11,629 bases of DNA, taken from the NCBI GenBank assembly GCA_965369385.1, contig CBDUQP010000110.1, forward strand, positions 1-11,629. Direction: 5' to 3'. The translations under genes and the position numbers were made by a program. Positions 1 to 4,849 of this stretch are shown one piece after another. The first letter of the stretch is position 1, and each line of letters opens with the position of its first letter. The notes below the pieces were generated by a model. That model did not search any database and was not told where the DNA came from. It saw nothing but the letters and a program-made list of their open reading frames with translations. This DNA comes from CBDUQP01 sp965369385 (lineage in GTDB: Bacteria > Planctomycetota > Phycisphaerae > SM23-33).

Positions 1-64
1 AACCAACGTAGGGGCGGACCTATGTGTCCGCCCGGCCGTTTGCCGGAACACCCATTGGTTCAAC
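1..64 (+). repeat. Long copy A of the hairpin-bearing dispersed repeat
   Basis: This 64-base stretch recurs at 317-380 with a single mismatch (T56 against C372). It contains the perfect inverted repeat GGGCGGAC (12-19), loop CTATGT, GTCCGCCC (26-33). The core recurs in inverted orientation at 1705-1737 and 1890-1922, and again in this orientation at 11537-11569. Translated, it gives the peptide VGADLCVRP, which I recall seeing in many doubtful predicted proteins from environmental genomes; that is memory, not a search. No gene is supported here. Confidence 0.9.
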
Positions 65-225
65 ATCGCGATCATCCGGCGCACCATCCACCCGGCCGTT
101 CGCATGTAATCCATCCATCGTTTGCCCCGCACGCAATCCATCGTTCGTTTCGCCATTTGCCCGGAAATCCCATCCCCGATCAAACCCGAACGTACGCGTG
201 AAACGAACAAATCAATGTGCGTGCA
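65..225. other. Non-coding, weakly repetitive spacer
   Basis: No credible gene is seen. The stretch contains short degenerate repeats such as ATCCATCGTT (twice) and CCGGCCGTT variants that echo the flanking repeat. Positions 200-225 look like a shortened copy of the tandem unit that begins at 226. The reading frame open through this region is low-complexity and runs straight through repeats on both sides, so I treat it as accidental. Confidence 0.5.
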
Positions 226-324
226 GAAATGAACACCCGCGAATGATCAACGTGCATATGGAAATGAATACCCGCGAAATGATCAACATGCATATGGAAA
301 TTGATACCTGCGAAATAACCAACG
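226..324 (+). repeat. Tandem array of 35-36-bp units
   Basis: Three consecutive units begin GAAATGAACACC (226-260), GAAATGAATACC (261-296) and GAAATTGATACC (297-324). Each continues as CGCGAA/TGCGAA, then ATGATCAAC or ATAACCAAC. The first two end in GTGCATATG or ATGCATATG. The third runs into the dispersed repeat at 317. The window's first bases, AACCAACG, equal the end of unit three, so copy A may also have been preceded by such an array outside the window. Confidence 0.8.
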
Positions 325-380
325 TAGGGGCGGACCTATGTGTCCGCCCGGCCGTTTGCCGGAACACCCATCGGTTCAAC
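317..380 (+). repeat. Long copy B of the hairpin-bearing dispersed repeat
   Basis: This is a direct repeat of 1-64 at an offset of 316 bases. Its hairpin is GGGCGGAC (328-335), CTATGT, GTCCGCCC (342-349). It lies 92 bases beyond the stop of the zinc-ribbon/NDT-like gene. The homology stops near 380, although a degenerate CCACCGGCCGTTCG follows in both copies. Confidence 0.9.
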
Positions 381-431
381 GTTACGCATTATACATCCAC
401 CGGCCGTTCGTCTGTCCCGTCTGAACAAATG

Positions 432-447
432 GCCGCGATTCGGCGGC
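432..447 (-). terminator. Possible weak terminator hairpin after the NDT-like gene
   Basis: GCCGC (432-436), a six-base loop and GCGGC (443-447) form a GC-rich stem 25 bases beyond the leftward gene's stop codon. On the transcribed strand the stem is followed by CATTTGTTC, which is T-rich but not a true U-tract. The call is therefore tentative. Confidence 0.3.
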
Positions 448-472
448 AAATCATTGTGGGTATTCACATCAT

Positions 473-1495
473 CTATTGGATGGTTGCACCAATCCGATTG
501 TACAGCTTTGTCTTCAGGTCCTCGGCTGACTCATAGACGATGTGGTTGTATTGTCTGGTGTCAAAATGCACATCACCTATCTGGTCCTGCCGAACCGTCC
601 AAATAACCGGAATCCCAAGCCCCATGGCCAACCCCGCCTCGAAGTACACGCCACCGCGAGGCTTTACCTGATCTTTGCATTCTTCTTTGTTCTCACATGT
701 CTCGCATTTGCCGCACTTTCCGGCAGTGAAGTCCGCAACCACAAAACGACTCTTGCGAATCTCCGCCACAATCTCATCGCAAATCTTATTGTTGTGCTCC
801 TTGTTGTCGATTCGCCTGGGATCATAACCTGCGTCAGTTATGGCCGGTTTGATGCCTTCCCCGTAGTACTCCTCCATTTCATCGTTGAACCACATTGCTA
901 CGAAGGCTTGATTAGAATCGACCGGAGTCTCCTCCAACTCCTGAATACGTGCCCATCCATCAGGAGTGATTGTCACGCTCCGTCTACCTATTTCATTGGT
1001 CGCATTTTGGATCAAGTTCATCTGCCCGAGATAGTCCCACATGTGCCTGACATTCTTCTGTTTAGTGAATAGCAAATATGGAAGGTCTTCCTTGGAGGGC
1101 GATAAGACGTCCATCGGATGATTCAGTTGCCGTGACAAGTTCAATAGGGCGCGGTCAAATATCTGAACTGGCGTGGGGAACTCTGAGAGCAGTTCTGTTG
1201 TGGTCCAGCAGTGCGTCAGGTGCTTGTGGATTCCGCTGGAAGGGGAAGGCTTGCATTCATCGCTGAAGATCCCCAGAAAGCCCTCCTCTCCCTTGCGTCT
1301 CCGTTCTTGAAATAGGCAGGCGAGCCGAAATCGAGCATCGCCTAGATCCTCTTGTCTCATGAGGAACCTATCGACGACGTAATTGCCGCAATTGGGACAG
1401 GAGAAGACAGGGCTCTTGAAGCGACTGTTCTCATGATCTAGCTCTGGACTGTACATGGATTCAGTGCCGCAGAATAAGCAGTTCTTCTCTGTCAT
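473..1495 (-). CDS. Zinc-ribbon protein with C-terminal nucleoside 2-deoxyribosyltransferase-like domain
   Basis: The 340-residue product starts with a probable zinc ribbon: Cys6-X2-Cys9 and Cys33-X2-Cys36. A middle region (about 45-190) with no recognised domain follows. From about 194 to 335 there is an NDT/TIR-like Rossmann fold, shown by QAFVAMWF (196-203), KSRFVVADFT (248-257), GGVYFEAGLAMGLGIPV (281-297) and HFDTRQYNHIVY (310-321). By analogy with nucleoside deoxyribosyltransferases, Glu286 in YFEAG occupies the nucleophile position and Asp255 the second acidic position. Four further cysteines (261, 264, 267, 273) sit in an insertion just before the GGVYFEAG segment and could bind a second metal. 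The start is supported by GAGGA nine bases upstream. NDT-like folds hydrolyse or transfer N-glycosidic bonds, and similar proteins occur among phage-defence effectors. A defence role here is inference from fold and accessory setting. No partner gene is adjacent. Confidence 0.85.
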   Translation of the reverse strand: MTEKNCLFCGTESMYSPELDHENSRFKSPVFSCPNCGNYVVDRFLMRQEDLGDARFRLACLFQERRRKGEEGFLGIFSDECKPSPSSGIHKHLTHCWTTTELLSEFPTPVQIFDRALLNLSRQLNHPMDVLSPSKEDLPYLLFTKQKNVRHMWDYLGQMNLIQNATNEIGRRSVTITPDGWARIQELEETPVDSNQAFVAMWFNDEMEEYYGEGIKPAITDAGYDPRRIDNKEHNNKICDEIVAEIRKSRFVVADFTAGKCGKCETCENKEECKDQVKPRGGVYFEAGLAMGLGIPVIWTVRQDQIGDVHFDTRQYNHIVYESAEDLKTKLYNRIGATIQ

Positions 1496-1552
1496 ATGTG
1501 ATTGTCCTCAATTGATCCTGAATGGGCAAGAGCCTACCTATTGCCTGCCTGT

Positions 1553-1558
1553 AGTATA
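1553..1558 (-). promoter_or_regulatory. Candidate -10 box for the NDT-like gene
   Basis: TATACT on the minus strand lies about 58 bases upstream of the start codon at 1495. At 17-base spacing the -35 position reads ACCTGT, a poor match to TTGACA. Only the -10 element is convincing. Confidence 0.25.
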
Positions 1559-1619
1559 GTTCATCCCTTATCCATACAGGTCGGTTTGGTAAGATTAGGC
1601 GGCGTCCAAGCCTTTAGTC

Positions 1620-1648
1620 GCAAGTGTAACGCCTTGCAAGTGTAATGC
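1620..1648. repeat. Short 16-bp-period tandem repeat
   Basis: GCAAGTGTAACGC (1620-1632) recurs as GCAAGTGTAATGC (1636-1648) in the spacer upstream of the NDT-like gene. I see no gene around it and no function for it. Confidence 0.6.
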
Positions 1649-1704
1649 AAGCGGGCGTTGACGGGTGAGGGCAGCGCGTCATACGGCGCGACAATCAAAC
1701 GGAC

Positions 1705-1737
1705 AACGGCCGGGCGGACACATAGGTCCGCCCCTAC
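1705..1737 (-). repeat. Copy C of the hairpin repeat, inverted
   Basis: This is the reverse-complement orientation of copies A and B. GGGCGGAC (1712-1719), loop ACATAG, GTCCGCCC (1726-1733), then CCTAC. It is followed by GTGGGCATTCGCAATC and a run of ten G (1754-1763), and CGCAATCGGGGG recurs at about 1782-1794. Confidence 0.9.
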
Positions 1738-1832
1738 GTGGGCATTCGCAATCGGGGGGGGGGCAGGCCTCACCATACATACGCAATCGGGGGAATATGT
1801 GAAGACGTGTGTCCGTTTTTGTCGTCGTGCCT

Positions 1833-1957
1833 GCCATCGCGGCCGGCGGTCTTTTGGTCTCGGGGTGGGGTGGGACAACCAAACGGATCAACGACCGGGC
1901 GGACACATAGGTCCGCCCCTACATGTGGGCAAACGCTACGTGTTTGCTTGCTTTCGC
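1833..1957 (-). repeat. Composite repeat D containing an inverted hairpin copy
   Basis: The composite begins GCCATCGCGGCCGGCGGT (1833-1850) and passes through a G-rich link and CCAAACGGATCAACG. It then enters the hairpin GGGCGGAC (1897-1904), ACATAG, GTCCGCCC (1911-1918), CCTACATG. The same 5' module plus the start of the hairpin recur at 4218-4306. The downstream module at 1934-1957 (starts CGCTACGTGTTTGC) recurs with three mismatches at 3045-3068. The block forms the non-homologous C-terminal tail of the Fic remnant. Confidence 0.85.
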
Positions 1958-1988
1958 AAAATGCCCCTTGGGATACCAGTGGCATGTC

Positions 1989-2015
1989 CGAATTTTCCGA
2001 ATTTTCCGAATCTTC
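1989..2015 (+). repeat. Three tandem 9-bp CGAATTTTC units
   Basis: CGAATTTTC (1989-1997), CGAATTTTC (1998-2006) and CGAATCTTC (2007-2015) lie exactly at the breakpoint where Fic homology ends. The same nonamer is doubled at 7430-7447, at the end of the small frame between mraZ and rsmH. As 9-bp units they keep any frame open, here reading ENSENS on the minus strand. Confidence 0.85.
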
Positions 2016-2344
2016 CCAACAGCGGAGGTCCTCAAGAAGGTTGTACAGAGCCTCTCGTATCTGAACGGCCGGCAGGCCGAGATTCAGCTCGACGTTGCGA
2101 ATTTGCCCGGCCCAGGACCACACGTTTTGGAACATCTCCTTGTGGAGCTTCACTGCCCATGTGAGCGTGAACGGCGCTTGGGTGTGCGAAGGAGTAGCGG
2201 CCAGGTATTTCACCGTTGCCAAACGGATGTTCTGCCCCTCGAGCAGGTTCAGGTCGTGGCGGCTAACGATTCGCTTCCTGATACCGGGCCGCAGGCCGGA
2301 CAGACTCATCGGCGTTTCGTTGGGGATGTTCTGCCAGTTGGCCA

Positions 2345-2728
2345 TCATCTACCCCATAATCGGTGACTGGGCCCGGACAGTAGCTCGGCGGCCGTCCGTT
2401 GTTCCATGAGTTCTATGTCTGCCGGGGCCAGCGCCTGGGCCTCAAGCGCGGATGTTCCCTGCACCATAGCCACCAGTGATCGCGCCTTAGCGCGGGCTTG
2501 ACGCTCACGCATGGATGCAATGCTCTGGCCAGACCTGCCAGCAAGACGCATGCCAAGGGTCTCGGCTATTGCTGAGACGTTGGAGAAGCTGACGGCCGCC
2601 TCACCGGCCAGGATACGCTTGATGGTGCTGACAGATACGCCACAGCGGCCGGCGAGATCCTTCTGGGACATGCCCAAATCGCGTCGCCGCCTGCTCAAAT
2701 CGTTCAGAATTTCTATTGCCTGTGTCAT
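2345..2728 (-). CDS. Xre-family helix-turn-helix regulator paired with the Fic remnant
   Basis: The 127-residue protein has an N-terminal Xre/Cro-type helix-turn-helix at about residues 8-62. The core reads LGMSQKDLAGRCGVSVSTIK (18-37), followed by RILAGEAAVSFSNVSAIAETLGM. The C-terminal half (about 65-127) is basic then amphipathic and ends RTAAELLSGPSHRLWG, a tail I associate with regulators next to Fic or nucleotidyltransferase-type toxins. The start is supported by GAGG nine bases upstream and by a TATAAT box. It overlaps the Fic remnant by four bases (ATGA), so the two were probably co-transcribed as antitoxin/autorepressor and toxin. The frame is intact even though the partner is broken. 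The antitoxin role is inferred; DNA binding is well supported. Confidence 0.8.
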   Translation of the reverse strand: MTQAIEILNDLSRRRRDLGMSQKDLAGRCGVSVSTIKRILAGEAAVSFSNVSAIAETLGMRLAGRSGQSIASMRERQARAKARSLVAMVQGTSALEAQALAPADIELMEQRTAAELLSGPSHRLWGR

Positions 2729-2750
2729 AGCTGATTTCCTCTCTATCCAG

Positions 2751-2756
2751 ATTATA
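2751..2756 (-). promoter_or_regulatory. Candidate -10 box of the Xre-fic operon
   Basis: The minus strand reads a perfect TATAAT, 22 bases upstream of the start codon at 2728. This implies a very short leader that still includes the GAGAGGA ribosome-binding site. The -35 region at 17-18-base spacing (CAGTCG or ACAGTC) is weak, as is common for activated or autoregulated promoters. Confidence 0.5.
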
Positions 2757-2788
2757 GGTTATATATGAGCTATCGACTGTAGTTAATC

Positions 2789-2804
2789 AGTTCATTAATG
2801 AACT
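2789..2804. promoter_or_regulatory. Perfect 16-bp palindrome, possible operator for the Xre regulator
   Basis: AGTTCATTAATGAACT is an exact dyad 33 bases upstream of the candidate -10 box. Xre-type proteins bind such dyads as dimers. It would lie just upstream of the -35 region rather than over it. Binding is inferred from position and symmetry only. Confidence 0.45.
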
Positions 2805-2875
2805 ATTTTCTATTATTGAACCAGGGCACACATATGACACGATCGCTCAAAGGCCCAGGTGACAACATGTTGCCA

Positions 2876-2903
2876 TATATCTACATACTGGCCGGTGGGG
2901 CGG
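2876..2903 (+). repeat. Dispersed module, copy 1 (CATACTGGCCGGTGG)
   Basis: This 28-base module is closely matched at 4426-4453 (TATATCAACATACTG, then ACCGGTGGCGGGG). In this copy the CCCTGC hairpin lies downstream, whereas in the other it lies immediately upstream. The modules therefore occur in different orders. Confidence 0.7.
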
Positions 2904-2982
2904 ATTTTGATGCGGGATTTGTGCTGATTCGTGCCGATTGTCGCCAATTTTTGCCAATTTCCCCCCAATTCGACAAGAACGG

Positions 2983-3010
2983 CCCTGCGTCGCCCCTTGG
3001 GCTATGCAGG
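2983..3010 (+). repeat. Structured hairpin repeat, copy 1
   Basis: Outer stem CCCTGC/GCAGG, a symmetric internal loop GTC/TAT, then inner stem GCCC (2992-2995), loop CTT, GGGC (2999-3002). The copy at 4392-4417 keeps the outer stem and internal loop but has a different, still complementary inner stem. Confidence 0.75.
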
Positions 3011-3044
3011 ACAGGCCGGGCAGGCCATCCTTCCGGCGGGCGGA

Positions 3045-3068
3045 CGTTACGTGTTTGCCCGCTTTCGC
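3045..3068 (-). repeat. Repeat module overlapping the end of the rhuM-like gene
   Basis: This 24-base segment (starts CGTTACGTGTTTGCC) matches 1934-1957 at 21 positions. The TAA stop of the rhuM-like gene (3047-3049) and its last six or so codons (RKRANT) lie within it, so the gene's end is formed by repeat sequence. Confidence 0.75.
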
Positions 3069-4093
3069 TGATCTTCGATTTGCCTGGCCTCTTTGACGGC
3101 TTCCATAAAATGCTTCTCAACGGGTGAGGGGTCGTTCAGGTGTTGCTGGCGGTATTTCTCGTATTCGTCCCTGGCCTTGTCCAGTGCACTCTGATGGCTG
3201 ACCGTTCCGGCGTTAGTCAGGACCTCGCGGCCGGTCATCTTTAGAAAATCATCAAGCCGCTCGATCCAGTCCTTCATGTGCATAGGATTGCGATTCAGTG
3301 CCTGCAATTCCGCCACTTCCAGATACGCAGTTACCATGCGGTTGAGGATTTGAAGTTCTTCCGGCTGAAGGTAGTTCTTGGCCACGGCCGCATCCGCTTT
3401 GCGGATTGAGCTTCCCGGCCAGTTCGTCATGCCCATGTTGGGTTGGTCCGAGTCTGCTCGCTCTAAGATGATCTCGGCGGCCGTGTGGCCGTGGGATGCC
3501 CAGTGCATCTTGTTCTGCACTACCTTGAAGAATTCCTGCGAAATCTCAGCCTTGGGGTCGTAGTCGATGCTGGTGGCATATATGTCGAGCACCTTTCGCC
3601 AGAAGACCTTCTCTGAAGAGCGAATATCCCGAATACGTTCCAGCAGTTCGTCAAAGTAGTTCGTGCCAGCAGCGGCGCCGGCGGCCTTGAGCTTCTCATC
3701 GTCTATGGTGAAGCCCTTGACGAGATACTCATGCAGTCGCTGCGTCGCCCAGATACGGAATTGTGTGCCTCGCAGGCTGTTGACGCGGTAACCCACTGAG
3801 ATGATGGCGTCCAGGTTGTAGTGCTTGCGATTACGCTTTACACTGCGGCCGCCTTCGGTTTGAACCTGTAAGTATTGCTTACAAGTTGCCGATTCTGCAA
3901 GTTCACCTTCCTCGTAAAGTTTTTTTAGATGAGTAGTTACATTCTGTGGCGTCGTATCGAACAAGTCCGCCATCTGTTGTTGTGTGAGCCAGAGCGTCTC
4001 ACCTTGAAGGCGGCATTCGATGCGCATTCGGCCGTCTTCGGTCGGATACAGCAGGAACTCGCCGCCATCGTCCATGCGGACTAGATCGCTCAT
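3047..4093 (-). CDS. rhuM: RhuM-family (virulence RhuM) protein
   Basis: The 348-residue product matches the RhuM family over its length as I remember it. It opens GGEFLLYPTEDGRMRIECRL (10-29). A helix-turn-helix-like segment follows, LTQQQMADLFDTTPQNVTTH (36-55). The family hallmarks are SVGYRVNSLRGTQFRIWATQ (99-118) and LHEYLVKGFTIDDEKLK (120-136). The C-terminal half contains HGHTAAEIILERADSDQPNM (201-220) and KADAAVAKNYLQPEEL. I chose the internal ATG at 4093 because AGAGGA lies six bases upstream. The frame could also open at 4120, but no ribosome-binding site precedes it. RhuM was named from a Salmonella pathogenicity island and is common in mobile regions; its biochemical function is not established. 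The last residues and stop are in a dispersed repeat. No partner gene is adjacent. Confidence 0.88.
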   Translation of the reverse strand: MSDLVRMDDGGEFLLYPTEDGRMRIECRLQGETLWLTQQQMADLFDTTPQNVTTHLKKLYEEGELAESATCKQYLQVQTEGGRSVKRNRKHYNLDAIISVGYRVNSLRGTQFRIWATQRLHEYLVKGFTIDDEKLKAAGAAAGTNYFDELLERIRDIRSSEKVFWRKVLDIYATSIDYDPKAEISQEFFKVVQNKMHWASHGHTAAEIILERADSDQPNMGMTNWPGSSIRKADAAVAKNYLQPEELQILNRMVTAYLEVAELQALNRNPMHMKDWIERLDDFLKMTGREVLTNAGTVSHQSALDKARDEYEKYRQQHLNDPSPVEKHFMEAVKEARQIEDQRKRANT

Positions 4094-4217
4094 CTGTTGT
4101 CCTCTTGCTGGTTCTGTCATGCAGGGCCGGCCCGGAGCTTATGCCATTATCGCACTTGCTGCCATTATCACCTCTGGCGGCGGGGTGGTCAAGTGTTTGG
4201 GTAATGTTAAGTTGCCC

Positions 4218-4306
4218 GCCATCGCGGCCGGCGGTTTTCTTGTATCGGGGCGGGGCGACCAAACGGATAACGGCCGGGCGGACCCTCCTGCGGCGGGCAA
4301 GCCCTA
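4218..4306 (-). repeat. Composite repeat E with a diverged hairpin
   Basis: GCCATCGCGGCCGGCGGT (4218-4235) is identical to 1833-1850. It is followed by a similar G-rich link and CCAAACGGAT, then AACGGCCGGGCGGACC. After that the right arm of the hairpin is replaced by CTCCTGCGGCGGGCAAGCCC before CTACATGGGC resumes. The hairpin here is therefore a variant rather than a simple decay product. Confidence 0.75.
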
Positions 4307-4391
4307 CATGGGCATGCGCAATTGGGCGGTCGCCTGAATACGTGCTAGCATTCGGTGCGGGTGCCCGTCCTTGGCTGCGGCTTCTTCGTGA

Positions 4392-4417
4392 CCCTGCGTC
4401 GCTGAAGCTATGCAGGG
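4392..4417 (+). repeat. Structured hairpin repeat, copy 2
   Basis: Outer stem CCCTGC (4392-4397) and GCAGGG (4412-4417), internal loop GTC/TAT, inner stem GCT (4401-4403), loop GA, AGC (4406-4408). It shares the outer stem and internal loop with 2983-3010 but uses a different complementary inner stem. Confidence 0.75.
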
Positions 4418-4425
4418 CGCAGTCC

Positions 4426-4453
4426 TATATCAACATACTGACCGGTGGCGGGG
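4426..4453 (+). repeat. Dispersed module, copy 2 (CATACTGACCGGTGG)
   Basis: This is the close counterpart of 2876-2903. The two are followed by loosely similar text rich in TTTGCC and ATTTTC. Here it directly follows the CCCTGC hairpin. Confidence 0.7.
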
Positions 4454-4661
4454 GGATTGGTGCACTGTTTTGGGATTCTTTGCCGCATTTTCGCCACGGT
4501 TTCGGCCGGTTTTCCCCCTGATCGGTGACTGACGCGTGGTGACGGGGCGTCGAAATCGCGGCCGATATCATGCGAAAACCACTTGTTGCGCGTGTCGGGC
4601 CGCTATGGGCGATTTATTGGGGTAATGCCAGCCGGCGGCTGGGGTTGACGAGCCTGGCAAC

Positions 4662-4711
4662 ATGTTACACATCATATGAAAAATGCACCATTTTGCACCA
4701 TTTTGTAACAT
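4662..4711. promoter_or_regulatory. Inverted repeat enclosing two tandem decamers, possible operator
   Basis: ATGTTACA (4662-4669) and TGTAACAT (4704-4711) are exact inverted copies. The 34 bases between them contain GCACCATTTT twice in tandem (4685-4694, 4695-4704) and a small dyad AAAATG-CAC-CATTTT (4680-4694). The site is AT-rich in a GC-rich setting and ends about 140 bases upstream of the glycosyltransferase start. A regulator-binding role is inferred from symmetry alone. Confidence 0.4.
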
Positions 4712-4747
4712 AGCCCGATTCGCCGCCTGCAAGTTGTCGAAGCTTAC

Positions 4748-4776
4748 TTGATTCGACTGGGGCTTTATGCTGCAAT
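4748..4776 (+). promoter_or_regulatory. Weak candidate promoter for the glycosyltransferase
   Basis: TTGATT (4748-4753), a 17-base spacer and TGCAAT (4771-4776) each match four of six consensus positions. They lie about 75 bases before the start codon. No better pair was found nearby. Confidence 0.22.
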
Positions 4777-4849
4777 GCTGGGCTGACCTGCGCGATTGCG
4801 GGTGAACGTGATGTATGTGCCGACGAAAGCGGCTTGATGGTGGGAGATT

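Larger units (their letters stand above)
1770..2348 (-). pseudogene. Truncated Fic/DOC-family protein (mobile-mystery-protein-B-like), catalytic half missing
   Basis: Residues 1-111 look like the N-terminal half of a Fic-family protein, resembling 'mobile mystery protein B'. Recognisable parts are ETPMSLSGLRPG (11-22), RHDLNLLEGQNI (30-41), KLHKEMFQNVWSWAGQIR (67-84) and the helix REALYNLLEDLRCWE (98-112). The AMP-transferring motif HPFxxGNGR, which should follow, is absent. From about residue 112 the frame enters three 9-bp repeats (EDSENSENS), then dispersed-repeat DNA encoding VGADLCVRP, and ends at 1770. Enzyme activity is therefore very unlikely. The start overlaps the upstream regulator's stop as ATGA, the usual coupling of a toxin-antitoxin pair. 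Fic toxins modify target proteins with AMP or related groups. Family assignment is from motif memory; truncation is seen directly. Confidence 0.75.
2805..3046. other. Repeat-bearing spacer between rhuM-like and Xre genes
   Basis: No gene is supported in this spacer of about 240 bases. It holds the module starting TATATCTACATACTG (2876-2903), T-rich text around GCCAATTTTTGCCAATTT and the CCCTGC/GCAGG hairpin (2983-3010). The open frames here have no recognisable content and run through repeats. Confidence 0.5.
4121..4849. other. Repeat-rich spacer between rhuM-like gene and glycosyltransferase
   Basis: No gene is supported in about 730 bases. The spacer contains the composite repeat E (4218-4306), the covarying hairpin (4392-4417), the TATATC module (4426-4453) and an inverted-repeat site at 4662-4711. 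The strand switch between leftward accessory genes and rightward housekeeping genes occurs here. A possible promoter for the glycosyltransferase lies at 4748-4776. Confidence 0.5.

Noticed and set aside
226..324. Possible CRISPR array
   Set aside because: Units are contiguous, 35-36 bases, with no unique spacers between them and no cas genes nearby.
24..536. 170-codon rightward frame over the first half-kilobase
   Set aside because: It consists of dispersed and tandem repeats (VGADLCVRP, repeated MINVHMEMNT-type text) and ends inside the oppositely oriented NDT-like gene; no motif or ribosome-binding site.
1561..1878. 105-codon leftward frame upstream of the NDT-like gene
   Set aside because: Most of it is repeat translation (KDRRPRWQAR, VGADLCVRP); the remaining end has no Fic-like or other recognisable content.
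2798..3127. 109-codon rightward frame divergent from the Xre gene
   Set aside because: It runs through two repeat modules and into the end of the RhuM gene on the other strand; no ribosome-binding site and no family resemblance.
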